Below are positions 1 to 9,962 of a DNA stretch of 64,000 bases, one piece after another. The notes under the pieces are model-generated. The model saw only the letters and a program-made list of their open reading frames with translations, did no database searches and was not told the origin of the DNA. A program made the position numbers and the translations under genes. Location of the stretch: the NCBI RefSeq assembly GCF_018882385.1, contig NZ_JACVON010000002.1, forward strand, positions 558,001 through 622,000, read 5' to 3'. This DNA is from Polynucleobacter sp. 30F-ANTBAC. GTDB taxonomy: Bacteria > Pseudomonadota > Gammaproteobacteria > Burkholderiales > Burkholderiaceae. The first letter of the stretch is position 1, and every line of letters starts with the position of its first letter.

Positions 1-2253
1 TTCCCAACCATGTCCAGTGGCGGTCAACAAGCCAAGCTGGTGGCTTTAAAAGCGGTTACAGAGAATTACCCGTTGCGCGGTACGCTCAAAATTAGTTCAG
101 ATGGAGTTTCAAAAGGGGTGGCTGTTCAGGGTATTCCAGAGCCCGGTACCGTGTGGGTCGACCCTACCTTGTTGCCTAGCTTAAATCTCAAAGTAGGAGA
201 TCTTCTAAGCTTGGGTCAATCTCAATTCAAGATCAGTGCCGTTTTGACGCAAGAGATGGATAAAGGCGCTGGCTTTTTAAATTTTGCGCCACGCGTGATG
301 ATTCGTGATTCAGAATTAGCTGCCACTCAACTCATTGGGTTTGGTAGTCGTGTGACTTATCGCTTTCTCATTTCTGGCTCTGACAAACTGGTTGAAGATT
401 ATTTGATATGGGTTGATCAGAAAATTAGCTCGCAGCAGTTACGTGGCGTGAAAGTGGAAGATGTTGATAATGCTCAACCTTTAATGAGGGCAACCTTGGA
501 TAGGGCTGAACGATTCTTATCACTCGTTGCAATGCTCACAGCCATGATTGCTGCTGTTGCAATGGCTTTAGCATCCAAGCGCTATATCTCCAAACAATCT
601 AGCCCTGCAGCGATTTGGAAGTGTTTGGGGGCTAGCAGAAAACAAGTCTTATTCGAGCACTTCAGAGCAAGTTTGGTTGTGGCGATATTGGGTGGCTTGA
701 TGGGGGCATTTTTAGGTTGGCTCGGGCATCAAGCGTTATTGCTATTCCTAGGGGATCTATTGGTTGCTGATTTGCCACCAGCATCGATTTGGCCGTTAAT
801 TTGGTCTTTATTGGTATCGGTGGTTTTGTTGTTAGGGTTTATTTGGCCACCGCTTATGGCCTTAAGCGATGTTTCACCGTTACGTGTTCTAAGGAAAGAT
901 ATTCCTTTTCCCAAAACCTCCACATGGTTGTTAATGTTGTTAGGTTTAATGAGTTTCTTTGGTTTATTGATTCTGGTAGCAAAAGATTTCAAGTTGGCTT
1001 TAATCACCTTAGGTGGTTTTGCTGCTTGCGCTGTGGTCTTTGTTCTTATTTCTTGGGTGGCGGTACATGGTTTTGCCAAGTTAGCAGAGCATTCTATTTT
1101 TGGCCGTCATGTGGTCCAGCGCTTTGCTTGGCAATCTTTATCGAGAAGAAGTTTATTCACAGGTTTACAAATTGCTTCATTAGCGATTGCCATCATGGCT
1201 TTGCTACTTTTAGCTGTTGTGAGACAGGATCTGTTGAGCGCATGGAAAACTGGAGCGCCAGCGGATGCTCCAAATCGGTTTCTAATCAACATCCAGCCAG
1301 AGCAAAAAAATCTTATTCAGGAAAAACTTTTTGCGGCTCAGGTAAATCAAGTGATTTTGTACCCGATGATCAGAGGTAGACTCACGCACATCAATCAAAA
1401 GTTGGTGATGCCGGATCACTATCAAGATGCCAGGGCCAAGAGGTTGGTTGATCGAGAATTTAACCTTTCTTATGCTTCGGAGATGCCTGATAAAAATAAG
1501 TTGGTGGCAGGTCAGTGGCATGGGGCAACGAACTTGCCAGAAATATCAATGGAGCAAGGGATTGCTAAGACTTTAGGATTCTCATTAGGAGATACGCTGG
1601 CTTTTGATATTGCAGGCATTCCTGTGGAGGCTAAAGTGACCTCTATTCGACAATTGGACTGGGGAAGTATGCGTGTGAACTTCTTTGCGATCTTGCCGCC
1701 AGCCATGATGGTGGATATGCCGCAAACTTGGATTACTGCTTATCAACAATCACCCACTCCTGCCGGTGCTTTGCCAGTTGATATTTCTTTGGTTAGCCAA
1801 TTCCCGAACATCACGGTCGTGGATGTGGAGGCCGCGCTTAATCAAGTTCAAGATGTTTTGAATAAGCTCTCTGCTGCCATTGAGCTTTTATTTGCCTTAA
1901 CGATTTGTGCGGGCGGATTGGTATTGGCTGCTTCGTTAGCCTCTACTCAAGATCAGCGTTTAAAGGATGCGGGCCTATTAAAAACTTTAGGGGCGACCAA
2001 TACTCAAATCAGCCGTTCTTTTTATACCGAGTTAGCGGCCATTGGTTTGATTGCTGGGGGGTTGGCTGCTGCTGGTGCTTTGGTTGTTGGTTGGGCATTG
2101 GCTCATTTTGTGTTTGAGTTACAGTTAAAGCCTTCTTGGATGATTTTGGTTTATGGCATGCTATTAGGCGGTGCTGTGTGCATGTTAGGTGGTATCTGGC
2201 TACAAAGAAAAATGACCAGAAGTTCCGCCAATGAAATTTTGAGAGAAGTTTGA
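1..2253 (+). CDS. ABC transporter permease, FtsX/YbbP-like, 5' end cut off
   Basis: The reading frame is open to the left edge of the window, so the true start lies outside it; about 750 residues remain of a family usually above 800. It is an inner-membrane permease of the FtsX/MacB type, probably the YbbP class that works with a YbbA-like ATPase. The visible part opens in the periplasmic MacB_PCD-like domain, then has a hydrophobic block near residues 170-290, further membrane segments near 300-410, a second soluble domain, and three closing helices near 625-740. The last part contains the typical FtsX phrase LLKTLGATNTQI. The partner ATPase would be expected upstream, outside the window. 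The substrate is unknown; lipoproteins or lipids are possible. Confidence 0.85.
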   Translation, partial: FPTMSSGGQQAKLVALKAVTENYPLRGTLKISSDGVSKGVAVQGIPEPGTVWVDPTLLPSLNLKVGDLLSLGQSQFKISAVLTQEMDKGAGFLNFAPRVMIRDSELAATQLIGFGSRVTYRFLISGSDKLVEDYLIWVDQKISSQQLRGVKVEDVDNAQPLMRATLDRAERFLSLVAMLTAMIAAVAMALASKRYISKQSSPAAIWKCLGASRKQVLFEHFRASLVVAILGGLMGAFLGWLGHQALLLFLGDLLVADLPPASIWPLIWSLLVSVVLLLGFIWPPLMALSDVSPLRVLRKDIPFPKTSTWLLMLLGLMSFFGLLILVAKDFKLALITLGGFAACAVVFVLISWVAVHGFAKLAEHSIFGRHVVQRFAWQSLSRRSLFTGLQIASLAIAIMALLLLAVVRQDLLSAWKTGAPADAPNRFLINIQPEQKNLIQEKLFAAQVNQVILYPMIRGRLTHINQKLVMPDHYQDARAKRLVDREFNLSYASEMPDKNKLVAGQWHGATNLPEISMEQGIAKTLGFSLGDTLAFDIAGIPVEAKVTSIRQLDWGSMRVNFFAILPPAMMVDMPQTWITAYQQSPTPAGALPVDISLVSQFPNITVVDVEAALNQVQDVLNKLSAAIELLFALTICAGGLVLAASLASTQDQRLKDAGLLKTLGATNTQISRSFYTELAAIGLIAGGLAAAGALVVGWALAHFVFELQLKPSWMILVYGMLLGGAVCMLGGIWLQRKMTRSSANEILREV

Positions 2254-2291
2254 AAGTTATCTTATCTATTTACTAACGAATTGAATCAGTT

Positions 2292-2681
2292 ATGTCAGAA
2301 CAAAAAACAACTTATGAGTTAATTGGCGGCGAAGAAAAACTTCGCGAGCTTGTGACTCGTTTTTATGACTTGATGGCTTTGGAGCCTGCATATGCTGGTA
2401 TTAGAGTGATGCATCCACAAGACTTGACGAGTTCAGGCGATAAACTATTTATGTTTTTAAGTGGTTGGATGGGTGGCCCTGATTTATTTGTTCAACAGTA
2501 TGGCCATCCACGTCTCAAAGCACGACATATGACGTTTCCCATTGGGATCTCCGAGAGAGATCAATGGTTGCAATGCATGCGTCAAGCAATGAAAGATGTT
2601 GGAATTAACGGGCTTCTATTTGAGCGCTTGATGCAATCATTTTTCACTACCGCTGACTGGATGAGGAATCAAGCGGGGTAG
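2292..2681 (+). CDS. Group II truncated hemoglobin
   Basis: A 129-residue single-domain globin of the 2/2 type, group II. Such proteins bind heme and react with oxygen, nitric oxide or peroxides in the cytoplasm. Family landmarks are the start YELIGGEEKLRELVTRFYDLM, the FLSGWMGGPDLF segment and the YGHPRLKARHMTFPI segment, which holds the proximal histidine; the tail TADWMRNQ is typical of betaproteobacterial members. It follows the permease gene by 38 bases on the same strand, so it could be cotranscribed. Its last 45 bases overlap the 3' end of the convergent RDD gene. Confidence 0.93.
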   Translation: MSEQKTTYELIGGEEKLRELVTRFYDLMALEPAYAGIRVMHPQDLTSSGDKLFMFLSGWMGGPDLFVQQYGHPRLKARHMTFPIGISERDQWLQCMRQAMKDVGINGLLFERLMQSFFTTADWMRNQAG

Positions 2682-3224
2682 TTGAACTAAGCGCGTGCCA
2701 GCCCATCGGTCTGGTAGTGTTTGGCGATCTTTACGATCCAATAAAGCTGTGAGTGGCCAGAGAAATAGCGTCACAGAAAAAAATATGATGGAGAAGTAGG
2801 TGCCCATTTTTTCGGAGCCGCCTGTTCTCACAGAGATAAATAAAGCAATGGCAGCAGGGATGAGCCAAAGCGATCCCAACGCGTATCGTTTTAACGCCTG
2901 TGAACGTTTCAAGATTTGCCCCTCTTTGCTAACCATTTGTATTTTCCAGGTTTGCATCGCCAGTGTTTGACCCGTTTTAGTCCAATACCAAACAAAGTAA
3001 AAAGCCAATACTAAATAAATGTGGGCTAACAAAAACCACGCTGGCGCAGTGACTTCGAGCATGACGCCAATGATCAAGTGAGGCATTAAAAATAAAAGTG
3101 CAGCGACGCCCATTAGCACCAGCATCTCATAAAGATTCAAAATAATGCGACGTTTGATTGTTGGTGAGGGCAGTGAGCTGAGATAGTCAGCTGGAAGAGG
3201 GGTAAATTTTTCTGAGGGTTTCAC
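2637..3224 (-). CDS. RDD family membrane protein
   Basis: A 195-residue inner-membrane protein of the RDD family, whose molecular role is generally unknown (some members are linked to ion transport). Visible are a helix near residues 32-52, a second near 60-80, the phrase KTGQTLAMQTWKIQMVSKEG characteristic of RDD proteins, and two more helices near 115-160. It starts with GTG at 3224. It is the last gene of a minus-strand operon with a sigma factor, a DUF3619 protein and a DUF3106 protein; only 5 bases separate it from the DUF3106 gene. The end runs 45 bases into the globin gene on the other strand. Confidence 0.85.
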   Translation of the reverse strand: MKPSEKFTPLPADYLSSLPSPTIKRRIILNLYEMLVLMGVAALLFLMPHLIIGVMLEVTAPAWFLLAHIYLVLAFYFVWYWTKTGQTLAMQTWKIQMVSKEGQILKRSQALKRYALGSLWLIPAAIALFISVRTGGSEKMGTYFSIIFFSVTLFLWPLTALLDRKDRQTLPDRWAGTRLVQLPRLIPHPVSGSEK

Positions 3225-3229
3225 AAGCG

Positions 3230-3745
3230 CTATTTTAGCGCTGGTGAAGTCACTGTGGTACGTTTGGAAGAGGCAGCTCTTTTTTCAGCCAAGAGTTTTT
3301 TATCTTCATCGCTGAGTTGTTGGTAGTTTTCCCACGCAGCAGCTTTTTTCTCGGGTGATATTTTTAAAGTTCTTAAATAGTTATCGCGCGCTCTTTGTCG
3401 CTGTCTGCTCGATAGGCCTGACCATTCGTACATCCGTGACTGTAAAGTTATACGATCGGCTTCGCTCATTTTGGGGTAAAGGTTGGCAACCTCTACCCAT
3501 TTCTTCTGGCGATTCTGATTCAAAGAAGACCAGTCTTCTTCAAGCGGCGCTAAAACCGAACGTTGCTCTTCGTTCAGAGCGTTCCATGCCTGCGCTTGAG
3601 CAAAGCCAAGACCTAAGCTGATTAGCAAGAGTCCCATGATCAGTTGGCGAGCAAAGCGATTTGAAGCCGCACAAATTTGTTGAAAAAGTTGTGTTTGGTA
3701 TTTCAAGCTTGTGGGTCGAAAAGCGCTCAAGAAAACTCCGATCAT
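3230..3745 (-). CDS. DUF3106 family protein, probably periplasmic
   Basis: A 171-residue protein of the DUF3106 family. After a basic N-terminus there is a hydrophobic segment near residues 35-51 ending in AQA, which looks like a late signal peptide or anchor. The rest is helical and rich in W, L, Q and R, with repeats of the type WNALNEEQR...LAPLEEDWSSLNQNRQKKW, the mark of this family. Its ATG overlaps the DUF3619 stop by one base (TAATG). The placement behind an ECF sigma factor suggests an envelope-related or regulatory role, but no function is established. Confidence 0.8.
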   Translation of the reverse strand: MIGVFLSAFRPTSLKYQTQLFQQICAASNRFARQLIMGLLLISLGLGFAQAQAWNALNEEQRSVLAPLEEDWSSLNQNRQKKWVEVANLYPKMSEADRITLQSRMYEWSGLSSRQRQRARDNYLRTLKISPEKKAAAWENYQQLSDEDKKLLAEKRAASSKRTTVTSPALK

Positions 3746-4203
3746 TAAATATCTTCTTCGTCTTCTTCAACAACTAAATCTTTGCCATTGGTCAGTAAAT
3801 AGCGGACATAGCCATCATCTTTATAGGCCTCAGGAGGTACGGTATCCGTCAAAATGGCTTTATCAACAGTTGCAATGTCTTTGATTCGCTCATCCTGTTG
3901 CCAGCCAGCAATAGCAAATAATGCCAAGCTAAGGGCAAAAATAGGGGCTATTCCCAGTGCCCCCCACATTTTTGAAGCCCAGTTAGTGGAGAGTGTCCTC
4001 GGGAAGCCAGCAAAAAGCCATTCAGTTGCCAATTTCTCTTGGTGTGGGTAAGCAGCTAGAGCAAGAGCTCTGGATTGGTTGAGGCGAGCGTTAATCTGTT
4101 CTGGAAGCTGTTTGACACCTTCATCGAGCAATTCGCGGGCAAGTGCTCCCAAGCGCTTTTCAGCAAAGGCGGCATGCTCTTGATGGTTTTTGATGGTGTT
4201 CAC
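3745..4203 (-). CDS. DUF3619 family membrane protein, candidate sigma regulator
   Basis: A 152-residue protein with a soluble N-terminal half, one membrane helix near residues 89-102 (IAPIFALSLALFAIAGW) and a short acidic tail ending EEDEEDI. The layout, with a cytoplasmic N-terminus, one helix and a C-terminal tail, resembles that of anti-sigma factors, though I see no ZAS zinc motif. It starts with GTG at 4203 and overlaps the sigma gene by four bases (GTGA), so translation is probably coupled. An anti-sigma role is inferred from context only. Confidence 0.75.
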   Translation of the reverse strand: MNTIKNHQEHAAFAEKRLGALARELLDEGVKQLPEQINARLNQSRALALAAYPHQEKLATEWLFAGFPRTLSTNWASKMWGALGIAPIFALSLALFAIAGWQQDERIKDIATVDKAILTDTVPPEAYKDDGYVRYLLTNGKDLVVEEDEEDI

Positions 4204-4781
4204 GGCTTAAACCCTTGTTTTTTAAGAGATTCTACCAAGGCGCTGGTAGCTCTAGAGCAATGTGTTTTCACACTTCCCTCGGAGCAACCCATCAGTTTGG
4301 CAGTTTCAGAAATATCTAAATCATCCCAATAACGCATGAGGAACGCTTCTCGTTGACGAGATGGGAGCTTAGATACAGCTATTTCTAACATTTCAATCAA
4401 TTGTTTGCGTTCCAATTGAGCTGAACCATCCTCAGAATTAATATTTTCTTCAATAGATTCAAGGAACTCCAGAGGATCTGACTGGTCAAAATCATCAAAA
4501 CTATCTTTTGAGCCCTTTTTGAATGAGGAAAAGAAACTAATCCAAGTATTTTGAGTTTTTTGGCGTCGGAACCAGTCTAAGGTTGTATTTTGGAGAATTC
4601 TGGTGAAGAGTAGGGGTAGCTCAGATACCTCATGGTGACCGTACTTTTCGGCTAATTTCATCATGCTATCTTGCACAATATCTAAAGCTGCTTCCTCGTC
4701 CCGTGTAGCAAACACGGTACGTTTGAAGGATTTGGCCTGGACTCCTTGGAGGAAGTCAGACAATTCTTTTGCAGAAGCCAT
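4200..4781 (-). CDS. ECF-type RNA polymerase sigma factor
   Basis: A 193-residue sigma-70 family protein with regions 2 and 4 only, as in ECF sigma factors. Region 2 covers about residues 20-80 (AALDIVQDSMMKLAEKY...LFTRILQNTTLDWFRRQ). A long acidic linker follows (DSFDDFDQSDPLEFLESIEE). Region 4 covers about residues 125-185 (LPSRQREAFLMRYWDDLDI, then a helix-turn-helix SETAKLMGCSEGSVKTHCSRA). It is the first gene of the operon sigma-DUF3619-DUF3106-RDD. The family directs core polymerase to stress or envelope genes; the target promoters here are unknown. Confidence 0.93.
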   Translation of the reverse strand: MASAKELSDFLQGVQAKSFKRTVFATRDEEAALDIVQDSMMKLAEKYGHHEVSELPLLFTRILQNTTLDWFRRQKTQNTWISFFSSFKKGSKDSFDDFDQSDPLEFLESIEENINSEDGSAQLERKQLIEMLEIAVSKLPSRQREAFLMRYWDDLDISETAKLMGCSEGSVKTHCSRATSALVESLKKQGFKP

Positions 4782-4977
4782 AGCCTCTATTAGACAACGA
4801 CTGATAAACCTACCCCTAATAAGGCGTTATGGTCTAAAATAATCAGCTCGACTTACCGGGCCTTTCATAAGATGGTTTTCCCCGGATCAAGCGACCGCCA
4901 CTCGAACCCGAGCCACAAGCACGGAGCCAGAGTAGCCCAAACAATTTTTTGCCGAAAATTGCAAAGGACTAATACAA

Positions 4978-6747
4978 ATGAATACAACTACCAGCGCGGA
5001 ACTTTTGAACCCTGCTAAAAATCAAACTCCAAATGGCCCTGAAATGATTGGTGCCGAAATTTTGGTCCATGCCCTTCATGCTGAAGGTGTGGAATACGTC
5101 TGGGGTTACCCAGGTGGATCCGTCTTATTTATTTATGACGAGATCTTCAAACAAGACAAATTTGAACATATCCTCGTTCGTCATGAGCAAGCGGCTGTCC
5201 ATGCTGCGGATGGTTACGCTCGTGCCACTGGGAATGTCGGTGTAGCTCTTGTAACGTCTGGTCCAGGTGTGACCAATGCTGTAACAGGTATTGCGACAGC
5301 CTATATGGACTCGATCCCTATGGTGATCATTACGGGTAACGTTCCAACGAACGCGATCGGTGAAGACGCCTTCCAAGAGTGCGACACAGTTGGTATTACA
5401 CGCCCGATTGTTAAACACAATTTCTTGGTTAAAGACCCTGCTGATTTGGCTTTGACTCTTAAGAAAGCTTTCCACATTGCTAGAACCGGTCGTCCTGGTC
5501 CTGTCGTAGTGGATATTCCTAAGGATGTGTCATTCCAAAAAGCACACTTTAACTACCCAGCAGAAATCAACATGCGTTCTTATAACCCAGTGATCAAAGG
5601 TCATAGCGGTCAAGTGCGCAAAGCGGTTTCTATGTTGATGGAAGCAGAACGCCCATACATCTATACCGGTGGTGGCGTGATTCTTTCTGACGCTGCTCCT
5701 GAACTTAAAGTATTCGCTGATTTATTGGGTTACCCCGTAACCAATACATTGATGGGTCTTGGTGGTTTCCCAGGTACAGACCCTCATTTCTTGGGTATGT
5801 TGGGAATGCACGGCACTTATGAGGCAAATATGACGATGCAGCATTGCGATGTACTCATTGCAATTGGCGCACGTTTTGATGACCGAGTGATTGGTAATCC
5901 AGCCCACTTTACAAGTGTGCCAAGAAAAATCATTCACATCGATATCGATCCATCCGTGATTTCAAAGCGCGTTAAAGTAGATGTGCCTATCGTCGGTGAT
6001 CTCAAAGAGGTATTGGTTGAGATGACTGAGATGCTTAAAGCGGCTGGTCCACGTAAGAATCAAAAGAAAGTAGATGCTTGGTGGTCACAGATTAACGAGT
6101 GGCGCAAAAAAGACTGTCTCAGTTTTGATCGTGATACTGAAATCGTGAAGCCACAGTACGTGGTTGAAAAGATTTGGGAATTAACAAAGGGTGATGCATT
6201 CATTTGTTCTGACGTTGGTCAGCATCAAATGTGGGCAGCCCAGTTCTACAAATTTGATAAGCCACGTCGTTGGATCAACTCCGGTGGTTTGGGCACGATG
6301 GGTGTTGGTTTGCCTTATGCCATGGGTATCAAAAAAGCATTCCCTGACTCTGAGGTGGTGACGATTACCGGTGAAGGTTCCATACAGATGTGTATTCAGG
6401 AGCTATCCACTTGCAAGCAGTACGACACGCCTGTCAAGATTGTTTCTTTGAATAACCGCTACTTAGGTATGGTTCGCCAGTGGCAAGAGTTGACGTACAA
6501 CAAACGTTACTCAAGCTCTTACATGGACTCATTGCCTGACTTTGTTAAGTTGGCAGAATCTTATGGCCACGTTGGTATGCGCATCGAGAAAAAATCAGAT
6601 GTGGAGCCCGCATTGCGCGAAGCTTTCAAAATGAAAGATAGAACAGTATTTATGGATTTCCAAACTGACCCAACTGAAAACGTTTGGCCAATGGTTCAAG
6701 CTGGTAAAGGCATTACTGAAATGCTTTTAGGAAGTGAGGATCTGTAA
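4978..6747 (+). CDS. ilvI: Acetolactate synthase large (catalytic) subunit
   Basis: A 589-residue TPP enzyme that condenses two pyruvates, or pyruvate and 2-oxobutyrate, in the first common step of valine, leucine and isoleucine synthesis. The catalytic glutamate is E70 in RHEQAAVHAADGYARATG. The TPP/metal motif near residue 463 reads GEGSIQM rather than the usual GDG. The NNRYLGMVRQWQ segment is typical. The start has a GGAC-type ribosome site, and ilvH follows with a one-base overlap (TAATG). The 196-base leader before it contains imperfect hairpins but no leader peptide rich in Ile, Val or Leu. Confidence 0.97.
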   Translation: MNTTTSAELLNPAKNQTPNGPEMIGAEILVHALHAEGVEYVWGYPGGSVLFIYDEIFKQDKFEHILVRHEQAAVHAADGYARATGNVGVALVTSGPGVTNAVTGIATAYMDSIPMVIITGNVPTNAIGEDAFQECDTVGITRPIVKHNFLVKDPADLALTLKKAFHIARTGRPGPVVVDIPKDVSFQKAHFNYPAEINMRSYNPVIKGHSGQVRKAVSMLMEAERPYIYTGGGVILSDAAPELKVFADLLGYPVTNTLMGLGGFPGTDPHFLGMLGMHGTYEANMTMQHCDVLIAIGARFDDRVIGNPAHFTSVPRKIIHIDIDPSVISKRVKVDVPIVGDLKEVLVEMTEMLKAAGPRKNQKKVDAWWSQINEWRKKDCLSFDRDTEIVKPQYVVEKIWELTKGDAFICSDVGQHQMWAAQFYKFDKPRRWINSGGLGTMGVGLPYAMGIKKAFPDSEVVTITGEGSIQMCIQELSTCKQYDTPVKIVSLNNRYLGMVRQWQELTYNKRYSSSYMDSLPDFVKLAESYGHVGMRIEKKSDVEPALREAFKMKDRTVFMDFQTDPTENVWPMVQAGKGITEMLLGSEDL

Positions 6748-7238
6748 TGCGCCATATTATTTCTGTTTTATTAGAAAACGAACCGGGCGCCTTATCGCGT
6801 GTGGTTGGTTTATTCTCTGCTCGTGGTTACAACATCGAAACCCTAACGGTTGCACCGACTGAAGATCCTTCTTTGTCTCGGATGACCATTGTTTCAATTG
6901 GTTCAGATGATGTGATCGAGCAAATTACCAAACACTTGAACCGTTTAGTGGACGTTGTAAAACTAATTGATTTGAGTGATGGCCCACACATTGAGCGCGA
7001 ACTCATGTTGATTAAGATTCGGGCGGTTGGTAAAGAGCGTGAAGAAATGAAGCGCCTAGCGGATATTTTCCGTGGGCACATCATCGATGTAACCGATAAG
7101 TCGTACACCATCGAGTTAACGGGTGATAGTAGTAAATTAGATGCTTTCATCGAAGCTATTGATCGCAGTGCCATTTTGGAAACAGTTCGAACTGGCAGCT
7201 CTGGTCTTGGTCGCGGTGAGCGTATCCTGAAAGTGTAA
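6747..7238 (+). CDS. ilvH: Acetolactate synthase small (regulatory) subunit
   Basis: A 163-residue protein with an N-terminal ACT domain (residues about 4-78, opening HIISVLLENEPGALSRVVGLFSARG shortened here to its key part ENEPGALSRV) and the C-terminal ALS_ss_C domain. It binds valine and stimulates and feedback-regulates the catalytic subunit encoded just upstream, with which it overlaps by one base. ilvC follows after 42 bases, so ilvI-ilvH-ilvC form one operon. Confidence 0.97.
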   Translation: MRHIISVLLENEPGALSRVVGLFSARGYNIETLTVAPTEDPSLSRMTIVSIGSDDVIEQITKHLNRLVDVVKLIDLSDGPHIERELMLIKIRAVGKEREEMKRLADIFRGHIIDVTDKSYTIELTGDSSKLDAFIEAIDRSAILETVRTGSSGLGRGERILKV

Positions 7239-7262
7239 TTTTTTTAACTAATAACAAACTGA

Positions 7263-8297
<1,035 letters not shown>

Positions 8298-8348
8298 TTT
8301 ATTAAGCTTGTAAGCAGACATTAAAAGATATCCAGAAAGAAAATAAAG

Positions 8349-9002
8349 ATGGCTATAAATTACCCTCATCCAATCATTGCTAAAGAAGGGTGGCCTCACG
8401 TAGCCATTGCAGGCTTCATCCTCTTTGTTGTTCATTCAACAGGTGGTTGGGCATGGTCATGGCCTTTCTGGATTATTTTTGCGTTTGTTTTACAGTTTTT
8501 TAGAGACCCAGGTCGTTTAGTACCGGTTGTAAAGGATGCGGTTTTATCTCCAGCAGATGGCCGCATCATCATTGTTGAAAAAACATTTGATCCGTATGCT
8601 CGTCGCGATGCATTAAAGATCAGTGTCTTTATGAACGTATTTAATGTGCATTCCAACCGTGCAGCGGTGAATGGCACGATTAAACAAATTGAGTATTTTC
8701 CAGGTAAGTTTGTTAATGCTGACTTGGATAAAGCATCGACAGAAAACGAGCGTAATGCTGTTGTGTTTGATGCCAATGGTCATACGGTGACCTTGGTTCA
8801 AGTGGCAGGTTTGATTGCGCGCCGTATTCTTTGTTACGCCCATTTAGGTGACAAGCTTAAAAAGGGTCAGCGTTACGGCTTTATTCGCTTTGGCTCCAGA
8901 GTCGATGTGTATTTACCTCTCGAAGCTGAGCCAATGGTGACTGTTGGCGATAAAGTGTCTGCGACAACCACCATACTAGCTAAATTACCAGGATTGGACT
9001 AA
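8349..9002 (+). CDS. psd: Phosphatidylserine decarboxylase, small type
   Basis: A 217-residue proenzyme of the short phosphatidylserine decarboxylase type. It makes phosphatidylethanolamine from phosphatidylserine at the inner membrane. An N-terminal hydrophobic region (about residues 17-48) anchors it. The self-cleavage site is probably the Gly-Ser in [11 protein letters not shown] near the C-terminus; the serine becomes the pyruvoyl group. Conserved segments SPADGRII and [12 protein letters not shown] are present. It sits 51 bases after ilvC and 10 bases before pssA, the preceding step of the pathway. Confidence 0.96.
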   Translation: MAINYPHPIIAKEGWPHVAIAGFILFVVHSTGGWAWSWPFWIIFAFVLQFFRDPGRLVPVVKDAVLSPADGRIIIVEKTFDPYARRDALKISVFMNVFNVHSNRAAVNGTIKQIEYFPGKFVNADLDKASTENERNAVVFDANGHTVTLVQVAGLIARRILCYAHLGDKLKKGQRYGFIRFGSRVDVYLPLEAEPMVTVGDKVSATTTILAKLPGLD

Positions 9003-9012
9003 AACCTAGTCT

Positions 9013-9867
9013 ATGAGCATATTTCGACGTAGAAAACTAAGATCGTCTCGCGGTTTGTCCGGCAAAACAACGCCGCTACGCAAGTCTGATTGGATGGCAC
9101 GCGATACCGGTGAAGATACAAGACCACGCAACCGTGGTGTCTACTTGTTGCCAAACGCTTTCACAACCGCGAATTTATTTTGTGGGTTCTTTGCGATTGT
9201 TCAATCAATGAATCAGCGTTTTGAAATAGCCGCTATTGCCATTTTTATTGCTTTAGTCATGGATGGTATGGATGGCCGTGTGGCCCGCATGACCAATACT
9301 CAGAGTGCTTTTGGTGAGCAGTATGACTCGCTAACCGATATGGTTTCGTTTGGTGTGGCACCTGCTTTGATTGCGTATGAGTGGGTTTTGAAAGATTTAG
9401 GTAAATGGGGCTGGTTGGCTGCATTTGTTTTCTGCGCAGGCGCTGCTTTGCGTTTGGCACGTTTTAATACCAACATCGGTACAGTTGATAAGCGTTTCTT
9501 TCAGGGATTACCGAGTCCTGCTGCAGCATCTTTGATTGCTGGTTTTGTCTGGCTCGCGGTTGATAACAAGTTGCCGGTTCAAGAGTTAGCGTTGCCTTGG
9601 GTGACTTTTTGCTTAACCATCTATGCGGGCATTACGATGGTTTCGAATGCTCTCTTTTACAGTGGTAAGGCTTTGGATGTGCGATACAGAGCGCCTTTTG
9701 GCGTGATGATTTTGATCATCTTGGGCTTTGTATTGGTGTCAAGTGACCCTCCTGTGGCTTTGTTTGGTTTGTTTGTGGCTTATGCCTTATCCGGCTATGT
9801 TTTCTGGTTGTGGCAAAAGATCTTCTTGCGAAAGAAGAAAGCCTCAGATATGCTTTCTAACAATTAA
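9013..9867 (+). CDS. pssA: CDP-diacylglycerol-serine O-phosphatidyltransferase
   Basis: A 284-residue multi-spanning membrane enzyme of the CDP-alcohol phosphatidyltransferase family (type II Pss). It makes phosphatidylserine from CDP-diacylglycerol and serine. The catalytic motif D-x2-DG-x2-AR-x8-G-x3-D-x3-D is complete: DGMDGRVAR, then G, D and D within FGEQYDSLTD. A basic, arginine-rich N-terminal stretch precedes the first helix. It lies directly behind psd; the two genes supply phosphatidylethanolamine, the donor lipid for the EptA encoded at 43.9 kb. Confidence 0.96.
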   Translation: MSIFRRRKLRSSRGLSGKTTPLRKSDWMARDTGEDTRPRNRGVYLLPNAFTTANLFCGFFAIVQSMNQRFEIAAIAIFIALVMDGMDGRVARMTNTQSAFGEQYDSLTDMVSFGVAPALIAYEWVLKDLGKWGWLAAFVFCAGAALRLARFNTNIGTVDKRFFQGLPSPAAASLIAGFVWLAVDNKLPVQELALPWVTFCLTIYAGITMVSNALFYSGKALDVRYRAPFGVMILIILGFVLVSSDPPVALFGLFVAYALSGYVFWLWQKIFLRKKKASDMLSNN

Positions 9868-9880
9868 TTCATTTTTTGTG

Positions 9881-9886
9881 TATATT
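9881..9886 (+). promoter_or_regulatory. Candidate -10 box of the leuA leader
   Basis: TATATT lies 7 bases before the leader peptide ATG. A weak -35 candidate, CTAACA at 9857-9862, overlaps the end of pssA with an 18-base spacer. If used, transcription would begin almost at the leader ATG, giving a nearly leaderless message. This is a sequence match only. Confidence 0.35.
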
Positions 9887-9893
9887 GGTAAAC

Positions 9894-9962
9894 ATGAACA
9901 ACAGCTTGTCACTGCTACTACTACTAAAACTAGGTCAAAACCTGGGGTCTGTGCACGCTTAA
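9894..9962 (+). CDS. leuL: leuA leader peptide, leucine-rich
   Basis: A 22-residue peptide beginning MNNSLSLLLLLKLG. It contains eight leucines, including a run of five codons (CTG then four CTA) at 9912-9926 and a further CTA at 9930. The rest reads GQNLGSVHA. Such a peptide directly upstream of an attenuator and of leuA is the classic sensor of charged tRNA-Leu. The tandem use of CTA, likely to be an uncommon leucine codon here, would sharpen ribosome stalling. The ribosome binding site is weak. Confidence 0.85.
   Translation: MNNSLSLLLLLKLGQNLGSVHA

Noticed and set aside
789-1379. Open frame of 196 codons inside the ABC permease gene, same strand
   Set aside because: It is in a different frame of a clear FtsX-type gene; its protein is Cys/Phe/Trp-rich with no family features.
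4855-4977. Possible leader peptide before ilvI beginning at an ATG near 4872
   Set aside because: The peptide is not rich in Ile, Val or Leu and runs on into ilvI in another frame; no terminator with T tract is seen, so attenuation is not supported.
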